Assembly (NCBI GenBank): GCA_022818135.1
Contig: JAFMSR010000001.1
Span: 34,998,672-35,062,671, forward strand
DNA from: Saxidomus purpurata
Taxonomy: Eukaryota > Mollusca > Bivalvia > Venerida > Veneridae
Reading direction: 5' to 3'
Length of the DNA stretch: 64,000 nt
The position numbers and the translations under genes were made by a program. The notes under the pieces were generated by a model. The model was not told the origin of the DNA, ran no database searches, and saw only the letters and a list, made by a program, of their open reading frames with translations. This document shows positions 22,890-33,577 of this stretch, one piece after another. Each line of letters starts with the position of its first letter. Position 1 is the stretch's first letter.

Positions 22890-23055
22890 GTCATATAGTA
22901 CTTCTGACACTGATCTCCTCTGGTTAGTTTCATAAATTGAAACCATTTTAGAAATCTTTCAAAGGGCCTTTTTTCCTGTAAGTGTGGCAGAGGTGGTGCT
23001 TGAACTCTGTCCGGTTTATTAAATTTGTTCCTCATCTCTGATAGTTTCCTTAAAA
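22890..23055 (-). CDS. Exon-like open frame inside transposon copy 2 (intact version)
   Basis: Reverse-strand frame of about 60 codons: LRKLSEMRNKFNKPDRVQ, APPLPHLQEKRPFERFLKWF, QFMKLTRGDQCQKYYMTT then stop. It is the intact counterpart of 10811-10976, where one A is missing. Upstream the frame is closed by a stop, so if real this is a terminal exon. Product unknown; no similarity recognised. It could be part of an undescribed element-encoded protein or a captured host exon. Confidence 0.35.
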
Positions 23056-23367
23056 TGCCTAGCTTACATCAATTTGAACAAATATAGATCTTTTAAGTTC
23101 TTTCTACATATCTAAATTCCAAAATAACTAAAACAAAACATGAGTACCATCATTGCTGAGCTCTATTCTGCAGTCTCATAGTTATTGAGGTTTTTGAAAA
23201 ATGTGAGGTTACACCCCCCTTTATAAATATAGCTAGAGTGTTGCTTAGCTCTTTCATATTGTTGTCAGTCTTCCATCAAATTATTTGCTAATGCTACATG
23301 TGTATTCCAAGAACAATTTTTCCAAATGATCTACTACATGTATAGTATAAAAGTAAAAGGTAAAGTG

Positions 23368-23621
23368 CTTTTTTATTATAGTGTCACCCCTGTTTAAAGG
23401 GCCAGCCATTTCTGACTTATGAGAGACTTTTTGAGCACATGTACCTCCCGAATCCTACCATTTAATGCCAGGCACCAGGCAGGTAGGCATACGGTAACCA
23501 TTATTTAACTAGCTGGCGGCTCACTAACCAGCTATATCAGAACAGACCCCTGGTGGGCTTCGAACCTTCGACCTCCCACTCCAAAGGTGGATGCCTAAAC
23601 CACTAGACCAAGGGAGACGGT
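23368..23621 (-). mobile_element. tRNA-derived SINE (copy 2 of the insertion at 10252)
   Basis: Reverse complement of 10252-10505 with a few substitutions; box B reads GGCTTCGAACC on the plus strand near 23558. Shared position shows it duplicated with the host transposon. Confidence 0.8.
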
Positions 23622-25074
23622 ATATGTAGATGTGTTACCACCTCATAATATCATCAGACTTATGTACATAGGATATGCAAACAAAATCTAAACGCTATTA
23701 TCTCATAGCCTTTATACTGATGAAACTACTTATGTAAAAAATGCCATCAGATAAATTAGATATTGGAATGTACATCATTTTTCTGCCCAGTAATTAACCA
23801 TCCATTGATGTTCATTGTATCTTCATCATCATCAGTATATCAAATAAACATATAATTCCTTATAAGATTATATGTTTCATGTACATACATGTATATGTTA
23901 ACACCATATATGGCATTTTGAGACTGTATAATCTAGGCTGTGAGATGTGTCTTCTCCAGGGTTCTAATTGAATCTGCTATCCACCACTGGATGCAGAGTT
24001 GTGTCATGCAATTGGACCATTCCATTATTCTACAGAGGGTCCAAAATAATTTTGCAAATGATTTTTAATCTGTTTTTTGGTTCATTTCCTAGAAAGTTTT
24101 ATAAATTTTATCCAAAAATGGGTGAGAAAATTTATAATACATAACAGTCTGTTTAATTTTACTTTAAATTTATTACTACCCCAATAAAGTATTACTCAAA
24201 CCACCTCAACAGGGGTTCTGAATCTAAAAGAATGGTAGCAGTGACATAAAGTATATGAAACTGCGTGCCAAGAATTAAACTACATTGAAATAAAGATTAA
24301 CTTTAATAACCCTCTTCACTCTAGAAAATATCACTGTTTCCTAGAGGTTCATTTTTTCTACGTGTTTTTATATACCCCACCTATAGAATAGGCCCACTAA
24401 AACACAATATAAAGTAACATGATATAAAACTTTACATAGAATTAATCACCATAGTCCACAGTACATAAATACTGCATTGCGCTTTAATTATCTTCTCTCC
24501 TCTAAGAATAATCTTAGATTTCTAGAGGGACATTTTTCACTTTCGGGCTACCGGAAAAAACCTAAATATTGTTCAAAACTTTTTTCTATCAAAACATTGG
24601 TCAAAATTAGGGGCTGTATAATCATCACAACTATAAATACTACAAAATAACATTAAAAACCCCGTTCCAAATGCTTGATTTATTCGAAAACGCCATTTCA
24701 AGCTTTCAGTTTCTTCAATGTCAATTTACCCCACCCACTTGACACCCATCAACATATCAATTCAAGGTTCCAGTATAAAATTATTATACTTGAACACGGT
24801 CCTAAAAAGTGTCTTTAATGTAGAATTTATTTAACGAAAAGTGTAGATGGCAATTAACATTAATTACGCCCGTTTTCTCGCACATCGGGATCAATTTCCT
24901 GCCAAAGTCACTCCGACAGGTGTTCAAATTTGACACATACTGTGATATGAAAACTGTGGATCTTTGACACTTATCGATGTCATTTTTTATTGTTAAGGTA
25001 TGAAACTTCTAATTGATCTTATTCTTTCGGTCTGATTAAAAGGTCTAAGTCTAGATAAAATGTGAAATCTCAAA

Positions 25075-25246
25075 GTGATCGTATAACGTGTATAATCCGT
25101 TTATCGTGTAGCGTGTAGCGTGCGCTTCGTACATCGTGTATATCGTGTATCGTTCTGAATCGCTCATCGTGTATTTACCGAACGTGCAACGTGCGTCTAA
25201 CGTGCGTGTATCGTGCGTACATCGTGCGTGTATCGTGCACTCCGTG
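25075..25246. repeat. Subterminal iterated motif array, outer end of copy 2
   Basis: Reverse complement of the 8609-8790 array: GTATCGTGCGT, AACGTGCGT and TATCGTGTAT words in tandem, ending at the terminal repeat 25247-25272. Confidence 0.7.
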
Positions 25247-25274
25247 TGACAACTGTTACGTTCCGACTACTGTA

Positions 25275-25536
25275 CTTGTTGAGAGGGAGCGGTTGTGTTG
25301 AGATTAGGGTGTCTACAACTCATCCCGGGGGTTGCAGGTTTGAGAAGAATCGAGCCCTACTGCTAAGATGAATAAATATAAACTAAACTCTAAGCTGTTG
25401 CACTGATTTTGCAAGTTATGTTTCACTGATGTTACAACATAATGTCAAATGATATGCATTTAAGCTCACAGTTACCAAAACATTGATTGGAACAATGCAA
25501 TTTGAAGCTATCATGAGAAAAAAAATGTAATTTCTT
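25275..25536. other. Non-coding, left of the duplicated block
   Basis: Short unique-looking stretch between transposon copy 2 and the point from which sequence matches the post-gap copy. Confidence 0.4.
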
Positions 25537-27270
25537 TCAAAACCGTGTTAAATTTCTTGGACATGTGGAAAGTAAACAAAGCATAATAACGGATCCAGAG
25601 AAGCTAGATAAAGTAGAATATGACCAACACCGTCACATCCTGAAGAAATGAGATACGTTTTAGCTTTTGCAGGGTATTATCGAAGATTCATCAAAGATTT
25701 TATCAAAATAACAAAGCCACTTTCAGATTTATTACCACCAACACTTATAAAAAAAAAATAAGAACAAGAAAGAACTATACATTTGGATATGGGAACAAGA
25801 ACAGCATCAAATCTTTGAAAAGTTATAGAAAATTATTACATCGCCTTCTTTTTTTACCTTTCCAGATTTACAGCAGATCATTGAACACACAGACGCTTCA
25901 ATAAAAAGGTTAGGAGCCGTACTCAATCAAATTCAGGACAACTAGAAAAGGATTATAGTCTTTGTAAGAAAATTAGTAAATTAGAAAAATAATATCCGTG
26001 CTTTAAGCTCTAGTTTCTTGCACTGAAGTTGGTCGTCACATAATTATTATGTATACAACAATGTACCTTACAAACAATAAGTTTACTGTTTATACTGACA
26101 ACAATCCTTTTACACATGTTTTGACAAGTGCAAAAGTATATATCACAACTCATTATTAGGCTTCAGCCTTATATCTTTCAATTTTGATATTGTATACCAA
26201 TCAGGTCTGAAAAAAAGGATGCAGGTACAATGCTATGATATATATTTTGAAACATTGAGGAACAAAACGAACTACATACACTAGACTTTAACAGCTCCTC
26301 TGAACATCTCGGAAATTTCAGGTGACACATACACAATGTAAGAACATATAAATATGAGAGAACTGAGAACACATTTAAGAGAAGATAGACTATTAGGCAA
26401 ATGGGTCAGAGCAGTGATTGATAAATAATGCCAGGTAAAAATGTCATTTTTGTAAAAGATTACCATATCATGAAAAAGAATGTTCTCACATTTTCGCATG
26501 ATGAGAATTGTTTTGTATAGAATTGTCAAAGAAGGAGACAGAGAATAATAAAGGAGACAACTATAAGAAGACCTTCATAATGATGTTGGTCATCCTGGTA
26601 GAGATCGTTCCCTTTAATTAGTATCGCTAGATTTTACTGGCACTGTATTACTTCTGACATTGATATCAGAATGTCAGCTTGTGACAGATGTTTGAGGCGT
26701 AAACCATCCACATATATAAGAGCTATATTGACAAATATCAAGACAACTTATTCTTTAGAGCTGGTAGCAATGGAATTCCCGACTTTGGGACATTTAAAGG
26801 GCGGTATAGAAAACATTTTGGTAATCACTGATCATTTTACCAAATGGACACAGGCTATCCTAGCCATAACCAAACAGCCAAAACCACTGCAGATGATCTC
26901 ACCACCACTTTTATTGTTAACTATGGCATCCGGACCCGTCTCCACTCTGATCTGATCAATGAGCAACCTTTGTATCAGAATTTATCAAATAATTTAGCAA
27001 CAACATGGATATAAAAAGTCTAGGACTACATCATACAACCCAATGAGATATCTTTTACGAGAACGTTTCAACAAAAATGTCCTAAGCATGTCAAGCACAT
27101 TAGAAATAGTTCAGCAAAGAAAATATAAACATTCATTTTGGAATTAAAAGAAAGGCGTTAATCCACTCATGATATTGTCACAGAATAACACAGAAGGCCC
27201 AGGAGAAACAAACAGATTCATTATGTTAAAAAAGCTAACACAAACTATTATTCTAGCCGGTTAAATATAC
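25537..27270 (+). mobile_element. Ty3/gypsy retrotransposon pol remnant, copy 1
   Basis: Across frames one can read FLGHVESKQSIITDPEKLDK (reverse transcriptase end), AGYYRRFIKDFIKITKPL-like text broken by stops, HTDASIKRLGAVLNQIQDN (RNase H start), and C..C.RRKP then LVAMEFPTL, ENILVITDHFTKWTQAI (integrase zinc-binding and catalytic core). Order RT, RNase H, integrase is that of Ty3/gypsy pol. Frameshifts and stops are numerous. Relative to copy 2 it lacks about 65 bp in the RNase H part (near 26268) and about 165 bp in the integrase C-terminal part (near 27128). No LTRs identified. Confidence 0.75.
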
Positions 27271-27520
27271 TGTTCTTTTTAGACGTTCATTCAACATCAT
27301 CTTTTTAATTATTGTCCCGTCTGAAGGAACTATGATGATTTATTTTTATATAAAACTGTGCAAACGGTAGATAAACTTGATCAATCATTTTGACAAACAT
27401 AGGTAAAACTTTTAAGTATTTTGCATTTTGCATTTTAATGAAAACCGAATATTAACACACTTGACATAAAACAACATGATGCGTTGGTTGTAAATGTCAC
27501 CGTATTGCATATATAAGGTT
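27271..27520. other. Sequence after the gypsy remnant
   Basis: AT-rich, no gene seen; an ATTTTGCATTTTGCATTTT direct repeat occurs near 27418-27440 in copy 1 only. Confidence 0.4.
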
Positions 27521-27524
27521 TTTA

Positions 27525-28225
27525 ACTGGGTGACATAGTTTTGACCTCAGCTTACCCATATTCAAACTTTACCTAGATATCATCTAGACAATCATATACT
27601 GACAAAGTTTCATGAAGATGCAATGAAAAATGCAACCTATATTGCGTACACAAGTTTTTTGTATAAGTTGACTCTATGACCTATCTTTTATCCCAGATGA
27701 TCAATATGCATTCTCAATCTAAAATTCATGAAGGCAATCACACTGACCACGTTTCATGAAAATCCAATTGAAAATGCAATCTCTATTGCATACACAAGGT
27801 TTTCGTTTATTTGACCCCGTGACCTGCTTTTTGAACGTAGATAAACCATATTCGAACTCGATCTAAATTTTTTAAGGCAATCATACTGATCAAGTTACAT
27901 GAACATACGAGATTTTTCAATGATTCAATGACCTCTGTTTGAACTTAAATGACCCATATTCGAACTCAATCTACAGTTATACAATGCAATCATACTGATT
28001 GAATTCCATGAATATCCAATGCAAAATGCAACCTCTATTGCATATACACAATGCTTTTCTATAGTTGACCCAGTGACCTAGTTGTTTGCCTAGATGATCC
28101 ATATATATATATATACTAGATGTAGATTTTTTAAGCAATTATACTGACTAATTTTTCATATAAACTCAATGAAAAATACTATTTGTGTTGCATACACAAG
28201 CTTAAGTGTGGACAGATAGACAACT
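27525..28225 (+). repeat. ~145-bp tandem repeat, about 4.5 decayed units (copy 1)
   Basis: Each unit contains in order TTCATGAA.ATCCAATGAAAA, TGCAACCTCTATTGC, ATACACAAGG, TTGACC..GTGACCT, GATGA.CCATATTCGAACTC and GGCAATCATACTGA. Units begin near 27606, 27750, 27893, 28003 and 28151, so the spacing is 110-150 bp with indels. I associate this type of intronic tandem repeat with bivalve genomes. Copy 2 has the same array rearranged (51656-52125). Confidence 0.7.
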
Positions 28226-28284
28226 GACAGACGACTGTCTCCAGGCGATAACTATAACTCACCTTGAGCACGTCGTACTCTGAT

Positions 28285-28362
28285 GAGCTAAATATTGCAG
28301 ACAACTTAATTGTAATAGAGCGTCCGCGTTGAGATCAAGAGGACATGTGTTCAATATGGGAG
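28285..28362 (+). repeat. tRNA-like (SINE) remnant, copy 1
   Basis: AATAGAGCGTCCGCGTTGAG followed by ATCAAGAGGACATGTGTTCAATATGGGAG looks like the right half of a tRNA-derived head (anticodon arm and a box B-like GTGTTCAAT). Box A is poor. A counterpart with small changes lies at 52195-52268. Confidence 0.4.
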
Positions 28363-28852
28363 ACATCTGTTTCTTCTTTAAGTAACTTAATTGCAATTCA
28401 TGAAAATATGTGTCATTTTGCAAGATAAGAGAACTGCGTCTTAATTTTATTATACTGTACAATTTCTTATAAATATAATATAGTATAATAATATAATATT
28501 GAATTGCTAAAAGACATTACCTAAACGGGATTGTTACATATTCATTAATATATACATTACAAACATAGAAAACGCTTATAAATTAAGTGACCAGGCTTAT
28601 AAGAATAAGCAAAACAAAGAAAAAACATGATTTGTTTTCAAGAGTCCCTACCATATTTAATTTCTGTGAGTTGATATACTAAGATTTCTTAAAACTATTC
28701 ATCTTCCCAAGATAAAACAGCATGTTATAGCTTTATATTTCCTTTGATCAAAGAAATATTTTGTTTTATACATTTAGTGTAAATCAATACTTAATTAAAA
28801 TGTTTGCAGTCATTAAATAGCTTTTTTTGAAACTATGTCATTTCATTTTCAG

Positions 28853-28954
28853 TCATTTTCGAAATGGGAAATGAAAAAAGCAAAGGCGTACACAGTGACA
28901 ATTTCCAACCAGACATGCAGACGAAACAGACGGACTTAGAAAATCTACCAGCAA
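28853..28954 (+). CDS. Exon A of unknown gene, copy 1: N-myristoylation-type start
   Basis: After an acceptor-like TTTTCAG the ATG at 28864 opens a frame MGNEKSKGVHSDNFQPDMQT, KQTDLENLPA and then a donor (AA|GTATTT). Gly2 with Ser6 and Lys7 is the classical context for N-terminal myristoylation, so the product may be membrane-anchored. The exon ends in phase 1 whereas exon B reads in phase 0, so an unseen exon or a different splice is needed between them. The paralogous exon at 52686 keeps the start and differs by three replacements and a 9-bp in-frame insertion, which supports that this is coding. Homology unknown. Confidence 0.5.
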
Positions 28955-30011
28955 GTATTTGTTTACTGATTTTGCCGTGTTTAGATGTTTAGACAACTCA
29001 GTTATATCGAATATTTGCGAAACTGCTTCTGGGCACGTTGACGGAGCTATTTACATTATCAGACGTATGTCACCGTTCGGTTAAGATTTGAATAATATCC
29101 CCTTTCTTGTAAAAACATAATTACTTATACACGGACCTTTGTATAAAAGATTTTGCGATACTACTAATACTTGTCAGTAAGTTGTTCGTTTCAACACCCA
29201 AATAATATGTTTAGGATTTTAAAGGAATCTTATTGATTTTTGCGATGAATTTATGAGGCTCAGTCGAAACAACCAGAAAACTGAAAGTCTTTAAAGTTGG
29301 TTACTCATTACCTATTCCTTTTTAAAATAAGGAATATGTAACTAGTCACTTATCACTTATTCAAACTCGAATAAGTAAACGTAACAGAAGAAATACAAAC
29401 GGTGAACGGATCAGAGTCGTCAGGCCAATAGATATCAGTATAAAATAAAGAACATTGATATAATGCCACGATAATGCGGATGTATGAACATAATTAGGAA
29501 TAAGAAACTGATTACTTATTGCGTATTAAAACTCGAATAGGTTACAGAAGAAATACAAGCGGTGAACGGGTCAGGGTCGTCACACCAATAAATATCAGTA
29601 ATAAGGAAAACCACATTTAAAATAATGCCATGATAACACACAGGTCTGAAAACAATGCAGAGCCGAATAAGGAATAACTAACTGGAAAAATTCAAACTCG
29701 AAAAAGTAACAGAAGAAAAACATCGGTGAAAGGGACAAAGTCGTCATCATTCTTTAACATTACCACTGTTTAGCAGTAAGAATGACAAACTATTTTGAAG
29801 CCAACAAAGTATTTAATACAACAGTTGTTTGAAACCTAGAAGAAAGAATTGCAGAAACAAAAGCATAAGATCATTGTCTGTTCACTTTTTTGTGCATGCT
29901 TAGCTTACTATTTTCTATTTATTATGGCCAAACACTAATTTGTGTATATTAGCGTAACTACGTGTCATTTTACAGTAGATGATGAGCATATATATTTTCA
30001 TTCCACTGCAG
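28955..30011 (+). other. Intron with ~170-bp tandem repeat (copy 1)
   Basis: Between exons A and B. Three partial units of about 170 bp begin near 29322, 29496 and 29664; each carries AATAAGGAATA, ACTCGAATA, AACAGAAGAAATAC, CGGTGAACGG and GTCGTCA words. Copy 2 lacks this array and has an unrelated repeat instead (52940-53440). Confidence 0.6.
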
Positions 30012-30108
30012 CGTGTCTTCAGCAAGCATTATAATGACGTTGTGGGTTTTAGTGAAGCAACCATTGCACAACAGAAGCTAGTAGACGAGTTGGAACAACT
30101 CTCAAAAG
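30012..30108 (+). CDS. Exon B of unknown gene, copy 1
   Basis: Borders CTGCAG|CGT and AAAAG|GTAAGT, both good splice sites. Frame: RVFSKHYNDVVGFSEATIAQ, QKLVDELEQLSK. The sequence is charged and probably helical. It ends in phase 1 and joins exon C in frame (G + AT gives Asp). It equally joins, in frame, a possible alternative terminal exon at 31430. Copy 2 (53543-53639) differs by Ser to Asn and Gly to Val, no silent changes. Confidence 0.7.
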
Positions 30109-30417
30109 GTAAGTTATAAGTTTTAAATTAGCTTATATCAGTTTACAGTTATAAATCGTTTCAATAAACATACCTGTATGATTTAAACAGATAGCAAATA
30201 TCTGATAATTCATAAATAATGCACATGTGTTTTTATATTAGATACAATTCATGCAAACAAATGAAATAGATCACAAAATCATAGATTAGAAAAATCAACG
30301 TTTATAATGATATCTTTTATATATGCCGAATATTTGGAATGCCTTCACGATATAGTCTGCTCGGCACATTTAGGAATGCTTAATAACTATGCTTCCAGGG
30401 GAGACAATTATATATTG

Positions 30418-30470
30418 TCCTGTGTGTGTGGGTGTCTGTGTGTGTGTGTGTCTGTCTGTCAGAACGGACG
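30418..30470 (+). repeat. (GT)n microsatellite with TCTG and GGATG blocks, copy 1
   Basis: Short (TG) runs followed by CTGTCTGTCAG and GGACGGATGGATG. Copy 2 has a much longer version (53950-54075), so it is length-variable. Open frames here (Cys/Val repeats) are artefacts. Confidence 0.85.
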
Positions 30471-31429
30471 GATGGATGTCACTATGGATTGATGTCAGAA
30501 AGGATCGATGTCAAAGGGTTTGTATGTGCAACTCTTCTTACACTACTGGGTGTATTTCAACCAAACTTTACATGAGTAATCAGTCCTAAAGCCAGTTGCT
30601 CAAATTGTCGGCATTTTTCGATTCAGTAATTTGTGGCAAAACTTTTGCCAATGATTTGTCTAGTTTAATAATGTCTGTCCTATTAATCCTACACCACGGT
30701 TTGCATTTCACCGCAACCACACGTACGTGATCAATACAATAGTTGCCTATCAACAGCATGTTCATGTTCAATGTCTTTTAGCGGAGTGATTACCCTTGAT
30801 TTGTCAAATAATTTTTGCGATGTCTGCGCTTTGTATACTACACGACTTAATTTCAACCAAACTGCGCATAAGTGATCGGTATGACATCTAGTACTGCACA
30901 TTGAAATATGTTAATATTGACATTGACTGACCGTTTTGCAAAAGACTAAAATTGTAAATCATATAACATACAGCGTTGTAAATATGTATCATCTGCCTGA
31001 AATTTGATACAAAATATAAAAAGCTGCATAGCGATTTTGTAAGATGAAATACTTTATAAGTACCTAGTTACTGAAAAAAACAAACTTAAGATACTTATAT
31101 CTTTAAGTGAAAGTCTTTACCGAATAGAAATTGTTTGCGCTTCAGTTTATTTTCAAAATGAGGGATATAGAATGCATTTTCCCTCTTTGTATCATTTTCT
31201 TGCATTCTTTAAATGTTAGTCATTTCGGCTTTTAATATACAGACACGAACGGCGGTTTTAATTGTATTACCTCTTGTTGAGTCTGTGGCAACATCCTATA
31301 CAACTAGGGTACAAAACAAAAAAACGAAGACAACTCTAATATTGCTCTTAAAATCAGTGGTGAAAATAGTTTTAGTCCTTAGAAAATTGCAAACCATTTT
31401 AACAGGTTATTTTTTTACAAATATTACAG

Positions 31430-31527
31430 CCGAACTACCAAATCCAAGTAGATTATTTGATCTTAGTTCTCAGATGTTATATGATGTTACAAAGAAAGAG
31501 ATTCTGAAAGTAACACTTTTGCATTGA
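31430..31527 (+). CDS. Possible alternative terminal exon, copy 1
   Basis: After an acceptor ATATTACAG (ending 31429), joining exon B in phase gives AELPNPSRLFDLSSQMLYDV, TKKEILKVTLLH and a stop. The phase match with exon B and open frame argue for an alternative 3' end, but one chance in three would fit by accident, and a LINE 3' end lies just downstream. It is identical in copy 2 (55561-55658), but so is all the surrounding DNA, so conservation says nothing here. Confidence 0.35.
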
Positions 31528-31659
31528 AACATGTTTCAGAATATTTTGTATACAATGAACTAAGAAATTTGAATTCTTAAGCAAAATGTTTGTGTGAATA
31601 ATGTATATTCTGACTTCCAGCTTGTAACATTATATGAAAGAACGTTTTGTTTGCAAAAG

Positions 31660-32165
31660 ATTTACATTTTCATATTACCGGTTCTAAATTGTATAATTTT
31701 GTTATTCCAAAATCTACTGGAAAAGAAAAATGTTACTTTGTATTTCTCTGCAATTAGTGATTGAAATTCACTGCCTGTGCATATAAAACAGATAACAAAA
31801 ATTGGACAGTTCATGAAAGTTGTTAAATGCCACTTTTTTGATGTGGATAATATTTGTTAGGCCAAGTGGTTTATTTATTCATGATATACTGAACAATTTT
31901 TTGTTATAATTCTTATGCATTTTATATCAAATGATATATATTTTTGTAACTCATAGAAACATAATTATTATCAATGTACCTCTAACTTATTTCTCATTGT
32001 TTTTGTGAACTTCCCAAAACAAAGTCTTATTTTCTTTTCCTCTCATGTTTTTGTTGTTTTTTTAGCTATAAGGTATTTATCAGAACCCCATTGGAAATAA
32101 GCTTCAAGGCTTAAATGAGCCATCCTAGGTTTAATACACACTTAATTTTAGCTAACTGCACTTTC
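31660..32165 (+). mobile_element. LINE 3' end, copy 1
   Basis: Two overlapping frames give SKLYNFVIPKSTGKEK then NVTLYFSAISDWNSLPVHIK and IGQFMKVVKCHFFD, the WNSLP...I.....F K tail of a LINE ORF2. A 3' UTR-like segment with CCCCATTGGAAATAAGC and GGTTTAATAC follows to about 32165. Lies in the intron between exons B and C. Corresponding sequence at 55785-56295 is nearly identical. Confidence 0.6.
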
Positions 32166-32819
32166 AAGTTTCTACACAAATTAGCTTACTAATGTTTCTA
32201 TAATTTTGTTCATGAACAATCTCATTATGTGCTTATAAGTCACAATGAATAGTGATTATTTGTGAAACTTTTAAAATATGTTGTAGTCTGCTGAATACCA
32301 AAGCTACAAATAACTAGTCAACGAAATTGCAAAATTAGCCAACAGTGTGATTGAATTTTTACAGTAAACATATTATAAAGGCTAACATTTCGGCAAATTA
32401 TTAAAATAATGTCAAATAGAAACAAATAAGATTGTAGTCACAGGTTGCCAGGAAGCAAAAATAATCATAACAAAAACAAGCTATCGATTTGAAATTCTTA
32501 ATAGTATAAAAGTGTTGCCAATTTGAAAATTATAATTTATTAATATCTATTAATATTAAAATAGCTACACGTATACACAAACTTAACCTTGTACATTAGT
32601 TGATACGTAATGCTAATACAAGAAATTCATTAAATAAGTGTGTAAATGCAGCTACTAATGTAGGTATGTTAAAAATTAGGAAAACTACCTTTTTCTTGAT
32701 TATTTGGCTTTGACTACGCCAAATTATTCACAATGTCCCCAGTGGTGTTTTTGCCACTGACCGTTCCAAGGCGGTGCCCCACTGTGTTCCTTTAATTGTT
32801 CGTTTTGTCCTCGTGTGTT

Positions 32820-32910
32820 TGCTTTGTATGCTAGTGTGTGTTGGTAGTGTATGTGTGTGTGTGTACATGATTGTGTGTGTGTGTGTGTGTGTTGGTGGTG
32901 TGCACTTCTG
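32820..32910 (+). repeat. (GT)n microsatellite upstream of exon C, copy 1
   Basis: Interrupted GTGTGT runs 90-170 bp upstream of the exon C acceptor. Same block at 56955-57030. Confidence 0.85.
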
Positions 32911-32992
32911 GGTGCTGTGGGGCTCGTTTTGGGGAGGCTGCGTTTTTGGTACGTGGCTTTCCCTGTTTGATATTATTTTTGTTTTTATGCAG

Positions 32993-33063
32993 ATGAAGGT
33001 GCCACAGATACGCCAGGACAGAAAGTATTTAATGCAGGTCGGGACATCTTGAAGAATATACAG
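32993..33063 (+). CDS. Exon C of unknown gene, copy 1
   Basis: Borders TTTATGCAG and CAG|GTAAAG. In phase with exon B: DEGATDTPGQKVFNAGRDIL, KNIQ. Identical to copy 2 (57124-57194), inside the near-identical tract. Ends in phase 0 and joins exon D directly. Exon family unknown. Confidence 0.65.
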
Positions 33064-33512
33064 GTAAAGAAACAGTACATGTGTTTTTTCAGATCGGAAG
33101 TTGCAGGCGAAAGGTAATATGGACTAAGCTACGTATTGGTTTTATTGTCTCATAAAGATAAATAACTATAATTTATAAAAAACAAGCGTAAATCACACTT
33201 TTCCTTGAGAGTCACTTCCTAAGTGTCATGCTTGTCGGTGATATATTGTTATTTTATGATCTCCGAATACATGTAATGCATGTTTGAAGACGTTTTTATA
33301 AGTTTTCATGCTTTTTAACACTTTATCGTGTGACACATTCTAAAGATTGTGCTGTTTTATGCACAGTTTGAAATAAACTGGACTCAAATTTGCTGTTGGA
33401 TAGATTAGGAGTGCCTTTAACATTTAAACGTTGTATTAATGGAAATGAACATACATGTATAAAATATTTACATATTGCAAGAAGAAAATATAATGCACTT
33501 TTGTATCAAGAG

Positions 33513-33577
33513 AAAAAAACAAAAATAATATCAAACAGGGAATGCCACGCATCAAAAACGCAGCCTCCCCAAAACAA
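33513..33577. repeat. Inverted copy of the exon C acceptor region
   Basis: About 60 bp here are the reverse complement, with three or four mismatches, of 32925-32988 (the polypyrimidine/acceptor region of exon C with GGGGAGGCTGCGTTTTTGG). The two lie 550 bp apart. Copy 2 keeps the source (57059-57120) but lacks this inverted piece. Confidence 0.75.

Larger units (their letters stand above)
19743..25274 (-). mobile_element. 5.5-kb TIR DNA transposon, copy 2 (inverted, TA target duplication)
   Basis: TA at 19743-19744 and 25273-25274 flanks a 5,528-bp element with the same 26-bp terminal repeats as copy 1 but in reverse orientation. All internal landmarks recur in mirror order: CpG iterons (about 19760-20000 and 25075-25245), GGGGACGTTTTGG block (20325-20395), exon-like fragments, and SINE (23368-23621). 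The copies differ by scattered substitutions and small indels (by eye a few percent), including an extra segment near 20930-20980 absent from copy 1. Different immediate flanks and separate TA duplicates show two insertions rather than a simple palindromic assembly error. Confidence 0.88.

Noticed and set aside
8583..25274. Inverted pair as a simple assembly fold-back error
   Set aside because: The arms differ by scattered substitutions and indels and have different inner flanks, each with its own TA duplicate. Long-read proof is still desirable.
27525..28225. CRISPR-like array
   Set aside because: Repeats are long (~145 bp), diverged and without unique spacers; the genome is eukaryotic.
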